Positions 26,340 to 34,924 of a stretch of DNA of 64,000 nucleotides are shown here, in pieces. The translations under genes and the position numbers were made by a program. Under the pieces are notes generated by a model, which was not told the DNA's origin, did not search any database, and saw only the letters and a list, made by a program, of their open reading frames with translations. Numbering within the stretch: position 1 is the first letter of the stretch; the number at the start of each line of letters is the position of its first letter. The stretch is from CBDBCU01 sp965243185 (GTDB taxonomy: Bacteria; Chloroflexota; Dehalococcoidia; Lucifugimonadales; UBA3495), in contig OZ251531.1 in the NCBI GenBank assembly GCA_965243185.1, positions 3,224,001 through 3,288,000 on the forward strand. Reading direction: 5' to 3'.

Positions 26340-26424
26340 CTGCGGCCGCCGCGCCCTTGCTTTTCCTACCGCCCAATGCCACAATACAACCCAAACTTTC
26401 CCGCCTTTTTCAGGAGACGCCTTA

Positions 26425-27624
26425 ATGCCCGGACTGCTGGAAGGGGTTAAAGTCCTCGACTTGACCCATTATTTTGCCGGCCCCTACTGTACCAAGCTGC
26501 TGGCTACTTTGGGGGCGGAAGTGGTCAAGGCGGAGCGTCCCGGCCTGGGCGACCCGCTGCGGCATTTCCCGCCCTTTGCCAATCCCCGGCAGCCGGCGGA
26601 AAGCGGCGCCTGGTTCCTGTATCTCAACACCAGCAAGAAAAGCGTTACCCTGAACCTGAAATCGGACCAGGGGCGGGAATTGCTGCGGCAGCTGGCCCGG
26701 GACGCCGATATTCTGGTGGAAAACTTCGCCCCCGGCGTAATGGCCCGGCTGGGACTGGATTATCCCACGCTCCAAGCGGAAAACCCGGCACTGGTAATGA
26801 CTTCCATCTCCAATTACGGGCAGACCGGGCCTTATCGGGACTGGAAGGCGTCGGAAATCAACCTTTACGCCGCCGGCGGGCTGATGAACATTACCGGGGA
26901 GCCAGCGGAGCCGCCGCTGAAAGAGGGCGCGCCGCTGGCCCAACTGGGCGCCGGGCAGAACGCCTTTGTCGCCACGATGACCGCCTTGCTTTACGCCGAG
27001 GATACCGGCCAAGGGCAGCATATTGATTTGGCCATCGCTGAATACGCTACCAATGTGCTGGAAAATGCCTTGATGCAATACAGCTACTCCGGGCGGGAGT
27101 TCACCCGGGTGGGCAACCGGGGTTACGGCCGCGCCGCCTGGGGCATCTATCCTTGTCAGGACGGATTTGTGGGAATTATCGCCGGGCCGGATACCAATTG
27201 GCCGGAAGTGGCGAACATTATGGAGACGCCGGAACTGGCCGACCCGCGCTTTGCCTCCCGGCAGGGGCGTTTGCTGAACGCCGACGAAGTGGACGCGCTG
27301 ATGCTGCCTTGGCTTTTGGAACACGATAAGGTGGACATTTTCAAGGCGGGGCAGGAACACGGCCTCGGCTTTTCCTTTGTGGCCGGGATGCAGGATATTC
27401 TGGAAATGGAGCAGTTGACCGCCCGGGATTACTTTGTGGAGCTGGAACATCCGGTAGGCGGCAGTTTCCGGTATCCCGGCCCGCCCATCAGTCCCTACAG
27501 CGATATTGCCCCTTGGGTTTATCGCCGCGCCCCGCTGTTGGCCGAGCATTGCCTCGAAATTCTTGGCGGGTTGGGCTATTCCGCTCAGGATGTGGAACAA
27601 CTGCACGCCGAAGGAGTCATTTAG
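26425..27624 (+). CDS. CaiB/BaiF (class III) CoA-transferase
   Basis: A 399-residue protein that should move CoA between carboxylic acids. Family marks are LEGVKVLDLTHYFAGPYCTK, LGAEVVKAERPGLGDPLR, NTSKKSVTLNLKS and the likely catalytic aspartate in GQHIDLAIAEYATN. SD AGGAG sits 8 nt before the ATG. The next gene is a second family member that begins at the base after this stop codon. The two probably form a heteromeric enzyme or act sequentially on an organic acid. The substrate is unknown. Confidence 0.9.
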   Translation: MPGLLEGVKVLDLTHYFAGPYCTKLLATLGAEVVKAERPGLGDPLRHFPPFANPRQPAESGAWFLYLNTSKKSVTLNLKSDQGRELLRQLARDADILVENFAPGVMARLGLDYPTLQAENPALVMTSISNYGQTGPYRDWKASEINLYAAGGLMNITGEPAEPPLKEGAPLAQLGAGQNAFVATMTALLYAEDTGQGQHIDLAIAEYATNVLENALMQYSYSGREFTRVGNRGYGRAAWGIYPCQDGFVGIIAGPDTNWPEVANIMETPELADPRFASRQGRLLNADEVDALMLPWLLEHDKVDIFKAGQEHGLGFSFVAGMQDILEMEQLTARDYFVELEHPVGGSFRYPGPPISPYSDIAPWVYRRAPLLAEHCLEILGGLGYSAQDVEQLHAEGVI

Positions 27625-28899
27625 TTGAACCCGCCGCAGCCGCTGCAAAACTTTCGGATCCTCGACCTTTCCCGCATCTGGGCCGGCCCCTACTGCACCA
27701 AGCTTCTGGCGGATATGGGGGCGGAAGTCATCAAACTGGAATCCCTGCGGGTTTATGATTCCCACCGCGGCCCGGTCAGTCCCGAACCGGGCATTGCCGC
27801 CTATCCCGATTCGGACCCGGGGCCGGAGCCGTGGAATCGCAACGGCTGGTTCAACTGCCTGCACCTGAGCAAGTACGGCATTACCCTGGAACTGACTACC
27901 GAACCGGGGCGGCGGGTTTTTGAGGAACTGGTGTCCATTTCCGATGCCCTGATTGAAAACTTCCGGCAGGGCAGCCTGGCCCGCTTGGGCTACGACTACG
28001 AAACTTTGCGGCAAATCCGCCCGGATTTGATTTACGCATCGATGCCGGCTTTTGGCAACAGCGGGCCGTGGCGGAGCTATGTAGCCTACGGCATTGGGCA
28101 GGAACAGCTTTCCGGGATGGCGCACATTACCGGCTACCGCAACGACGGGCCGATGAAATCGGGCATCAATCACGGCGACCCCATTACCGGCTCCCACGCC
28201 GCCGGGGTGCTGCTGGCGGCCTTGCGCTACCGCCGCCGCACCGGCAAGGGGATGTTCATTGATGTATCCCAGCAGGAATCCGCCGTAGCCCTGATTGGCG
28301 GGGAAACCCTGGCTTACCAGATGACCGGGCAGGAACCGGAGCGCATCGGCAATCATTCCCCCTGGTACGCGCCCCATAACGCCTACCCCTGCGCCGGGTC
28401 GGATCGCTGGGTTACTATCGCCGTTACTACTGATGAGCAGTGGCGGCGGTTGGCTGCCGTTATCGGCCGGCCGGAACTGGCCGACGCGCCGCAATACGCC
28501 ACGGTGGTAGCCCGCCGGCAAAACCAGTCGGAACTCGACAAAATTATCGGCGATTGGGCGGCAAATCGGGATCTGGGGGACATTACCCGGCAGTTGCAGG
28601 AGCAGGGCATCCCGGCGGCCCCGGTGCTGCGCGGGCCGGACTTGCTGGAAAATGAACACTACGCCGACCGGGGAACTTTCAACTATGTGGATCATCCCCA
28701 AGCCGGCCCCAAGTGGTATCAGGGCTTTGCCTGGCGAATGTCGGCAACGCCGGGGCAAGTCCACTGGCCGGCGCCCACCCTGGGGCAGCACAACCGGCAA
28801 ATCTATGGGGAGCTGCTGGGCTTGACCGATGGGGAGATTGACGAACTGGAAGCCGGCGGGGTTATCGGAACGAAGCCTACCGGTTCGCGGATAATCTGA
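27625..28899 (+). CDS. CaiB/BaiF (class III) CoA-transferase, second copy
   Basis: A 424-residue protein from a TTG start that immediately follows the previous stop. The N-terminus (FRILDLSRIWAGPYCTKLLA) aligns with the first copy, and the probable catalytic aspartate is in GMFIDVSQQESAVAL. The two copies differ clearly, so this is an old paralogous pair and not a recent duplication. Translational coupling suggests stoichiometric synthesis. It precedes an enoyl-CoA hydratase-type gene, consistent with degradation of an acyl-CoA. Confidence 0.9.
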   Translation: MNPPQPLQNFRILDLSRIWAGPYCTKLLADMGAEVIKLESLRVYDSHRGPVSPEPGIAAYPDSDPGPEPWNRNGWFNCLHLSKYGITLELTTEPGRRVFEELVSISDALIENFRQGSLARLGYDYETLRQIRPDLIYASMPAFGNSGPWRSYVAYGIGQEQLSGMAHITGYRNDGPMKSGINHGDPITGSHAAGVLLAALRYRRRTGKGMFIDVSQQESAVALIGGETLAYQMTGQEPERIGNHSPWYAPHNAYPCAGSDRWVTIAVTTDEQWRRLAAVIGRPELADAPQYATVVARRQNQSELDKIIGDWAANRDLGDITRQLQEQGIPAAPVLRGPDLLENEHYADRGTFNYVDHPQAGPKWYQGFAWRMSATPGQVHWPAPTLGQHNRQIYGELLGLTDGEIDELEAGGVIGTKPTGSRII

Positions 28900-28961
28900 A
28901 CCCGGCTAAATTTCGGCGATGCCGTATAATCACCGGAAATAACAAAAAGGAGGAACCCGCT

Positions 28962-29723
28962 TTGCCTGAACCTGAAGCCCTTTACGAAATCAAGGACGGC
29001 ATCGGTTACATTACGCTGAACCGGCCGGAGAAACTGAACGCCATCGACCCCAATATGCGCCAGCTGCTCTGGGACGCCTTTCAGGATGTCAAGAGCAACC
29101 CGGAAGTGCGCTGCGCTATCGTTACCGGCCGCGGCCGGGCCTTTTCCACCGGGCACGACCTGGTGGCCATGGCTAACGCCGCCAACGAAGGCCCCACCAC
29201 CGGCGATCTCTATGTCGAGCAGTCCAAAATCTTTAAGCCCATCATCTCCGCCATCAACGGCATCTGCCTGGCCCAGGGCTGCGGCATCGCTTTGGGCAGC
29301 GACCTCCGCATTGCCTCGACCGAAGCCCGGTTTGGCTGGCCGCAAGCCAAGCGGGGCATTTCGTCGGTCAGCGGGCCGGCTCTGCTGTCCCAAGTGGTGC
29401 CGCGCAACATTGCCTTTGAGTTCCTCTTTACCGGGGAGTTCGTGGATGCGGAGAAAGCCCTGGAGTTGATGCTGGTCAACTATGTGGTGGCGCCGGAGGA
29501 AGTAATGCCCCGGGCCGAGGCGATGGCGCGGCAGATTACCGCCAACGCTCCATTGGCTTTGGCCGCTATCAAGGAAGCCTCCATCAAGGGCGCGGAAATG
29601 GGGTTGGAGGAACGGGTCGCCTTTGCCCAAAACAAGCGGGATGAAGTGCTGCAAACTGAGGATGCGCAGGAAGGCGTCCGGGCCTTTGCCGAAAAGCGCG
29701 CGCCGGTGTGGCGGGGGCGGTAG
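28962..29723 (+). CDS. Enoyl-CoA hydratase/isomerase (crotonase) family protein
   Basis: A 253-residue crotonase-fold enzyme. The TTG start is preceded by AAGGAGG. Visible motifs are GYITLNRPEKLNAIDPNMRQ, the oxyanion-hole segment AFSTGHDLVAM and the second one CGIALGSDLRIAS, then EARFGWPQAKRGI. A glutamate is present in the region used by hydratases, but the exact reaction cannot be set. It forms the end of the CoA-transferase operon and probably acts on a CoA ester made by those enzymes. Confidence 0.9.
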   Translation: MPEPEALYEIKDGIGYITLNRPEKLNAIDPNMRQLLWDAFQDVKSNPEVRCAIVTGRGRAFSTGHDLVAMANAANEGPTTGDLYVEQSKIFKPIISAINGICLAQGCGIALGSDLRIASTEARFGWPQAKRGISSVSGPALLSQVVPRNIAFEFLFTGEFVDAEKALELMLVNYVVAPEEVMPRAEAMARQITANAPLALAAIKEASIKGAEMGLEERVAFAQNKRDEVLQTEDAQEGVRAFAEKRAPVWRGR

Positions 29724-29747
29724 GCTGTACCGGTATCCCTTTGCCTT

Positions 29748-29800
29748 TAGCAGTTTCCCGCTCATCCTGAACCGGTCTTAAGGCGGGAAACTGCTATAAT
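29748..29800 (+). promoter_or_regulatory. 14-bp inverted repeat abutting a TATAAT box
   Basis: Perfect 14-nt arms (29748-29761 and 29783-29796) flank a 21-nt centre. A TATAAT at 29795-29800 overlaps the right arm and lies about 30 nt upstream of the next start. It may be the terminator of the CoA operon, an operator for the next gene, or both. Confidence 0.5.
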
Positions 29801-29830
29801 CAGTCCGAACTTGCCCGATACGGAGGTAGC

Positions 29831-30796
29831 ATGGAAATTCATAAGTTGGGAACTCTTGAGCCGGTGGGAGTCCGGGAAATTTGGGAACGCGAGGAACGGG
29901 ATTTCACGCCTTGGCTGGCTGACAATTTGCAGTCGTTGCGGCCGGCCTTGGATATGCAGCTAGAGTTGGAGCTGGTCCAGAGAGAGGCGCGGTTAGCCGT
30001 TGCCGGCCGGGTTGACATCCTCGCCCGGGAAGTCAACAGCAAAGTCCCTGTGGTTATTGAGAACCAGCTGACGTGGTCGGATGACGGCCATCTCAACCGG
30101 CTGATGGGCTATGCAGCCGATTGCAAAGCCAAAGTCCTAATCTGGATTGCCACGGGTTTTGACCCGCGCCACTTGAACATTCTAAATTGGCTCAACAATT
30201 CCGGGGTAGCAGTGTACGGGCTACAGCTCAGTGCCTATCGCATCGGGGACACCTATGCTCCTTGGTTCGACAAATTGGCAGGGCCTGAGGATCCGGGGAA
30301 TGTCGAGACTAGTGTCCCGGCGCGCGTTCCTACTCAGAACCTTTGGGGTCAGTTCTACCGGCCGTTGACCGAGAGGTTGAAGTCTGCGGGGATTTTCTCC
30401 ATGGGCGGCAATCAAGGAGGTTATGCGGGAAAATGGAGGAAGTTACGCTCCGGCTTGTCAGATGCCGGAGTGTTTTATAGCCTGCAACTCGGCCGCGGCG
30501 AGGAGCGGTGCGAGGCACACTTGCTGATTTTCGGCGACGCCCAACAAGACCTTTATGAAGGTCTGAAGCAGTCTCAGGAGGAGGTGGAGAGGGAATTCCC
30601 TGGCCACAACTTGGAATGGTGGATTCAAGGTGATCAATCGGGGATAACAGTGCCGACCGACGGGCTTTCCGATGAGACCGATCCGGGCCTCCTCGAGGAA
30701 AAACGTAAGTGGATGTTCGACAACTTAGTGGCTCTCCGCGATGCCGTGCAGCCGCGGCTGGAGCAGGTAATCGCTAGCTTGAGTTCGGGTAACTGA
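29831..30796 (+). CDS. DUF4268-like protein with PD-(D/E)XK nuclease-type N-terminus
   Basis: A 321-residue protein. The N-terminal half contains the nuclease-like pattern GRVDILAREVNSKVPVVIEN followed by QLTWSDDGHLNRLMGYAA, with D, then E-x-Q in place of the usual E-x-K. The C-terminal half (from about residue 165) matches the DUF4268 style (LWGQFYRPLTERLKSAGIF). Such proteins often sit in defence or mobile regions. It has its own promoter region with a long palindrome and converges on the D-aminoacylase-like gene. Activity is unproven. Confidence 0.65.
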   Translation: MEIHKLGTLEPVGVREIWEREERDFTPWLADNLQSLRPALDMQLELELVQREARLAVAGRVDILAREVNSKVPVVIENQLTWSDDGHLNRLMGYAADCKAKVLIWIATGFDPRHLNILNWLNNSGVAVYGLQLSAYRIGDTYAPWFDKLAGPEDPGNVETSVPARVPTQNLWGQFYRPLTERLKSAGIFSMGGNQGGYAGKWRKLRSGLSDAGVFYSLQLGRGEERCEAHLLIFGDAQQDLYEGLKQSQEEVEREFPGHNLEWWIQGDQSGITVPTDGLSDETDPGLLEEKRKWMFDNLVALRDAVQPRLEQVIASLSSGN

Positions 30797-30803
30797 ATTC
30801 CCC

Positions 30804-32363
30804 CTACTGCGACCGCAACGCCCGTCCCGGCAGGGCGCCGGTGTGGACGCCCCGGTCAATCACCACCTGCCCGTTGACCAGCACATAGTCAATGCCCTCC
30901 GGGTACTGGCGCGGCTGCTCAAAGGTGGCTTTGGCGGCGACCCGCTCCGGGTCGAAAATTACCAGGTCGGCTTTCATCCCGTCCCGGATGATGCCGCGGT
31001 CCGCCAAGCCCAGCCGCTGGGCGGGAATGGCGGTCATTTTCCGCACGGCCTCCTCCAGCCGCAGCAGTCCCTCCTCCCGGGACAACTGCCCCAGCACATA
31101 GGGAAAAGTGCCGTAAGTGCGGGGGTTGGGCTGCCCGCCGGTCAGCAGCCCGTCGGAACCCACCATCTGGGCCGGGTGTTGGGCGATAGTACGGATGTTG
31201 TCCGGGTTGCCGGTGCGGGCTACGAATGCCACTTCCAGGTTTTCCGCCACCAGCAAATCGCAAATAGCGTCCACCATCTTTTTGCCCTGATGCTGCGCCA
31301 AATCGGTCAGGGAACGGCCTTCCCATTCCTTGTTTTGCGCCGAACCGATGTGGCTGAAAAGGTAATGCTCCAGGGTTGCCCCCCACTGGGGTTCGACGGA
31401 GTCGCCCATTTCCTCCCGGATGGCGGGGTCTTGAATCCGCTGCAACAGGGCGGCCGGGCCGCCGGCGTGTACCCAATAGGGCAGCAGGGAATGTAACACG
31501 GTGCTGGCGGCGGCGTAGGGATACTGGTCATAGGTAACATCAATGCCGGCACTGCGCCCTTCGTCCACCAAGGCCGTCATCCGCGCCCCCATCCCTTGCA
31601 CCGGGTTATGGTAGTGGGAAATATGCACCGGGACGCCGCTGCGCTGCCCGATATTGATGGCTTCCCGGAAGGGGTCGAGGAGCCGGTCGCCCAAGCTGTA
31701 GCGGGCATGGGTCACATAAAAGCCGCCCAAGTCGCGGATGGCGGCGCAGACCGCGACCAGTTCGGCGGTGTCGCTGTAGGCTCCGGGCGGGTAGGTAAGG
31801 CCGGTGGAAAAGCCAAAGGCGCCGTCCCGCATCCCGGCCCGGGCCAATTCCTGCATCCGGGTCAGTTCGGCGGCGGTGGGCAAGCGGTCGGCCCAGCCCA
31901 TAGCGGCGACCCGGATGGCGGCGTGGGGGACAAAATAGACCACATTGCAGGCAATCCGCCCGTCCAGCAGGTCGAGAAAATCCTTGACGCTGCTCCAGCG
32001 GACGCCGGCCGGGGCCGTGCCATTGATGGCGGCCAAGTAAGTCAGCAGTTCCTCTAACCGGGCCGGCGTGGTGGGGGCGTAGGACAAGCCGTCCATCCCC
32101 AAAGCGTCGGTGGTTACGCCCTGGCGCAGTTTGGCTTCGTTGCGGGGTTCGGACAGGAGCATCAAGTCCGAATGGGAGTGCATATCGATAAAGCCGGGGC
32201 AGACCACCGCGTCGGCAGTGTCAATAACCCGGCCGGCGGCGACAGCGGAAGTATCGCCGCGCAATACGGACAAGGTATCCCCGGCGATGCCCACGCTGCC
32301 CCGAAACCAGGTCTGCCCGGTGCCGTCAATGATGCACCCGTTCTGAATCAGCAAGTCAAACAT
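30804..32363 (-). CDS. N-acyl-D-amino-acid deacylase / amidohydrolase family
   Basis: A 519-residue metal-dependent amidohydrolase of the D-aminoacylase type. ATG 32363 gives the typical start (FDLLIQNGCIIDGTG). Metal-ligand motifs are PGFIDMHSHSDLMLL, a cysteine/lysine-region substitute, VPVHISHYH and a later SDGLLTGGQPNPRTYGTFPY. It would deacylate N-acyl-D-amino acids or hydrolyse related amides in the cytoplasm. It is monocistronic. It converges with the DUF4268-like gene, with only 8 nt between the stops. Confidence 0.87.
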   Translation of the reverse strand: MFDLLIQNGCIIDGTGQTWFRGSVGIAGDTLSVLRGDTSAVAAGRVIDTADAVVCPGFIDMHSHSDLMLLSEPRNEAKLRQGVTTDALGMDGLSYAPTTPARLEELLTYLAAINGTAPAGVRWSSVKDFLDLLDGRIACNVVYFVPHAAIRVAAMGWADRLPTAAELTRMQELARAGMRDGAFGFSTGLTYPPGAYSDTAELVAVCAAIRDLGGFYVTHARYSLGDRLLDPFREAINIGQRSGVPVHISHYHNPVQGMGARMTALVDEGRSAGIDVTYDQYPYAAASTVLHSLLPYWVHAGGPAALLQRIQDPAIREEMGDSVEPQWGATLEHYLFSHIGSAQNKEWEGRSLTDLAQHQGKKMVDAICDLLVAENLEVAFVARTGNPDNIRTIAQHPAQMVGSDGLLTGGQPNPRTYGTFPYVLGQLSREEGLLRLEEAVRKMTAIPAQRLGLADRGIIRDGMKADLVIFDPERVAAKATFEQPRQYPEGIDYVLVNGQVVIDRGVHTGALPGRALRSQ

Positions 32364-32523
32364 AAGCCCGCCCCCCGGAAATTGCTGCCGGCATTGCCGC
32401 TGGTGCGGCCGAAAATCCCTTAATCGCTGCGAAACCGTCGGCAATTGCCCTACAGTGTGGTCAATATCTCCGCTATTGCCCGGCTCAGCCGTATGCCTTG
32501 GCAAATACCGCGCCCGCCGGCAG

Positions 32524-32552
32524 TTGACAAGCCGGCAATTTGCCGATATTAT
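32524..32552 (+). promoter_or_regulatory. Promoter for the panD-methyltransferase operon
   Basis: TTGACA (32524-32529), 17 nt, TATTAT (32547-32552). The spacer holds a CGGCAA-T-TTGCCG palindrome (32533-32545), and a related GGCAATTGCC palindrome lies near 32440-32449. A repressor site over the promoter is plausible. The untranslated leader would be about 450 nt. Confidence 0.6.
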
Positions 32553-32607
32553 CCATTATTACGCACCCTGAACATACCTAAACTATATCGCAAGGGGGTA
32601 CATAAGG

Positions 32608-32778
32608 ATGCGTGTCAGTTTATCACGTAAGATGCCGGCCGCGCCGGCTTCCCGCAGCTACGCCTCTACCGGGCCGCGCCGGGCCCTTTCCCGGCGCCGC
32701 GACTCCCGCCGCAATGCCCCCCACCACCCGGCCAACACCGCCGCTCTCCCCAGCCGCCAGCTCCCCTGCGAGCCTTAG
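32608..32778 (+). CDS. Possible 56-residue basic leader peptide
   Basis: ATG 32608 follows AAGG in the panD leader. It encodes a strongly basic peptide (MRVSLSRKMPAAPASRSYAS, then many Arg). Chance open frames are common at this GC content, so support is weak. The rest of 32364-33013 contains only the promoter and palindromes described. Confidence 0.2.
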   Translation: MRVSLSRKMPAAPASRSYASTGPRRALSRRRDSRRNAPHHPANTAALPSRQLPCEP

Positions 32779-33013
32779 CTTCTTTCCCCCGCCACTTTAA
32801 GCGTCCTTTGGGCCGGCCGGTCTGAATCCCCGCGCGTCCACCGCCGGGGCGTTGACGCCGCTACCCGTCCCCGGACCTTATCCCCATTTTTCCACAGCGT
32901 CGGACTGGTTCCGACCGCAGCGCGCTATCCGGCGCGCCCGGTTAGCTATACCTATACCCTGGCTAATCCATCGCCGGGCGGCTTGCCCGGCCAGCAACAA
33001 GGAGGAGAACCCT

Positions 33014-33382
33014 ATGCGACTACTTATGCGGTCCAAGATTCACCGGGCCACCGTCACCAACTGCGATGAGGACTACATCGGCAGTATCGTCATCGACCAG
33101 AACCTGATGGACCGTTCCGACCTCTGGGAAAACGAGAAGGTCCTGGTCTGCGACATCGACAACGGCAACCGCTTCGAGACCTACGCCATCGCCGGCGCCC
33201 GCGGCAGCGGCATCATCTCCGTTCAGGGCGCCGCCGCCAAACTGACCAACCCGGGCAACAAGGTCATCATTATGGCCTTCGAGGTTACCGATAAGCCGGT
33301 CGATCCCCGGGCCATCCTGGTCAACCGGAACAACGAGTTCGTCGAGTACCTGTCGGGGGTGGAAAATGTTGTCAAAGTTTAG
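33014..33382 (+). CDS. panD: Aspartate 1-decarboxylase
   Basis: A 122-residue pyruvoyl enzyme that converts L-aspartate to beta-alanine. It matches PanD from the first residue (RLLMRSKIHRATVTNCDEDYIGSIVID after trimming). The self-cleavage site is the Gly-Ser in YIGSIVID, and the ARGSGIISVQGAAA region follows. ATG 33014 has AAGGAGGAG upstream. The methyltransferase gene overlaps its end by 17 nt, so beta-alanine production here is tied to methyl transfer, with no other pantothenate genes nearby. Confidence 0.95.
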   Translation: MRLLMRSKIHRATVTNCDEDYIGSIVIDQNLMDRSDLWENEKVLVCDIDNGNRFETYAIAGARGSGIISVQGAAAKLTNPGNKVIIMAFEVTDKPVDPRAILVNRNNEFVEYLSGVENVVKV

Positions 33383-34190
33383 CGAGGCCCAAACCGAGGA
33401 GTATTACGACCACGAGGATGCCGTTTATCGCGCCTTGTGGGACAAGGACGGCAGCGTCCACTGGGGCATCTTCGAGGACGGGGCTAATATGTCCTTCCTC
33501 GAAGCCGGGGCCAACCTGAACCATGTGATGCGCCGCCGCGGCCGCCTGACCGCCGACTCCTATGTGCTGGATGTGGGCTGCGGCAGCGGCACTACCGCCA
33601 TCGCCCTCTGCAAGCTCCTCGGCTGCCGCGTGCAGGGCATCGACCTCAGCGGCGTCCGCATCTCCAACGCCATCGACTCCCTCGACGACGAACCCGACGA
33701 AGTGCAGGAAAAGGTGGCTTTCGAGAAGGCCTCGGCTACCGAACTGCCCTTTGCCGACCGCACCTTTACCCACGCCTGGAGCCAAGCCACTATCTACCAT
33801 GTGCCGGACAAGGTTAAGGTTCTCGAGGAAGTCTATCGGGTGCTGCAACCCGGCGGGATTTTCGTCTTTGACGATTTGACCAAGCCCCAGCCCCACATCG
33901 GCCCCGAAGCCCAAAAGTTCGTGTACGAGCGGCTGCTGTACGATACGGACTTCAGCTTCGCTTCCTACCAGGACGCCCTGCAAGCCGCCGGCTTTGCGGT
34001 ACTGGAAGCCGAGGATATTTCCCGCCATCTCAAAACCAGCTACCAAATGCTCAGCGCGGCGGCCGCCCGGGGCAGTGCCGAACACCGGGAACGGTTCGAC
34101 TACCTGACCGCAGCCTATCGCGAAACCGCCTTGTCCGTTGACCGGCAGGAAGTGGGCTGGGCCTTGTTCGTCTGCCGCAAGCCGGCCTAG
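33366..34190 (+). CDS. SAM-dependent methyltransferase, sarcosine/dimethylglycine methyltransferase-like
   Basis: A 274-residue class I methyltransferase. The N-terminus (EEYYDHEDAVYRALWDKDGS, then VHWGIFED) resembles the YYDS-DAD-FY--W---IH-G pattern of glycine/sarcosine/dimethylglycine methyltransferases. The SAM site is VLDVGCGSGTTAIAL with GIDLSGVRISNA. The ATG lies inside the panD 3' end, so translation is coupled. With beta-alanine as the product of PanD, a role in stepwise N-methylation to beta-alanine betaine is an attractive hypothesis, not shown. A lipid or quinone substrate is the alternative. Confidence 0.75.
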   Translation: MLSKFSEAQTEEYYDHEDAVYRALWDKDGSVHWGIFEDGANMSFLEAGANLNHVMRRRGRLTADSYVLDVGCGSGTTAIALCKLLGCRVQGIDLSGVRISNAIDSLDDEPDEVQEKVAFEKASATELPFADRTFTHAWSQATIYHVPDKVKVLEEVYRVLQPGGIFVFDDLTKPQPHIGPEAQKFVYERLLYDTDFSFASYQDALQAAGFAVLEAEDISRHLKTSYQMLSAAAARGSAEHRERFDYLTAAYRETALSVDRQEVGWALFVCRKPA

Positions 34191-34224
34191 CCGGCCGCCG
34201 CCGCAGCTAAATCACGGAGCAACT

Positions 34225-34851
34225 ATGACCGAACAAAACCGCGTGCAGTGGGTCTATTCCTCCCGCAACGAGCAGGAGTTAGAGGAGCGTTACGACCAGT
34301 GGGCTGAGGAATATGACGCCGACCTGGAATCCGATTTTGGTTGGCTGTCGCCGCAGCGCACTGCCGACACCCTCGCCAAGTATGTCGCCCGGGACGCCGC
34401 CATTCTCGACGCCGGCGCCGGCACCGGCTTGGTGGGCCAGTGCCTCCACGACTTGGGCTACCGCAACCTGACCGCTATGGACTTGTCCCTGGGGATGCTG
34501 GAAGTGGCCCGCCAAAAGAACATCTACCAGGGCTTGGACCAGATGACTATGGGCGAAACCTTGGGCTATGCCACCGACCGCTTTGACGCCAGCGTGGTGG
34601 TCGGAGTGTTCACCCAAGGCCACGCCCCGGCTTCCTCTCTGGATGAACTGGTGCGCGTCACCAAACCCGGCGGGCATATCGTTTTCAGCCTCCGCACCGA
34701 CACCCACCGGGAAAGCGGGTTCAAGGAAAAGCAGGAAGCCCTGGCCGCCGCCGGCCGCTGGCAGCTGGTCGAGGTTACCGATACCTTCCAGCCCTTGCCC
34801 AAAGGCGAGCCGGAAGTCCTGCATCAAATCTGGGTCTATCAAGTCAGCTGA
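34225..34851 (+). CDS. SAM-dependent class I methyltransferase
   Basis: A 208-residue protein. ATG 34225 follows a GGAGC. The start region (RYDQWAEEYDADLESDFGWL) is typical of small WBSCR27/UbiE-like methyltransferases. The SAM-binding motif is AILDAGAGTGLVGQCLHDLG with TAMDLSLGMLEVA. It is third in the panD operon, 34 nt after the other methyltransferase, and the operon ends at a strong terminator. It may share a substrate with that enzyme. The substrate is not readable from sequence. Confidence 0.75.
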   Translation: MTEQNRVQWVYSSRNEQELEERYDQWAEEYDADLESDFGWLSPQRTADTLAKYVARDAAILDAGAGTGLVGQCLHDLGYRNLTAMDLSLGMLEVARQKNIYQGLDQMTMGETLGYATDRFDASVVVGVFTQGHAPASSLDELVRVTKPGGHIVFSLRTDTHRESGFKEKQEALAAAGRWQLVEVTDTFQPLPKGEPEVLHQIWVYQVS

Positions 34852-34874
34852 ACCCAACCGGTAGCCGACAACAA

Positions 34875-34912
34875 TCGGGGCGGGTCTCCAGTCAGACCCG
34901 CCCCGAGTTTTT
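34875..34912 (+). terminator. Rho-independent terminator of the panD operon
   Basis: A perfect 13-bp GC-rich stem (34875-34887 with 34894-34906) closes a 6-nt loop and is followed by G and five T. Confidence 0.9.
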
Positions 34913-34924
34913 GCGGTCAGTGCT

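Noticed and set aside
26422..28800. 792-codon open frame on the minus strand opposite the CoA-transferases
   Set aside because: It is a shadow of the high-GC plus-strand genes, which match CaiB/BaiF proteins along their full length; the antisense product is Pro/Gly/Arg-rich and has no family features.
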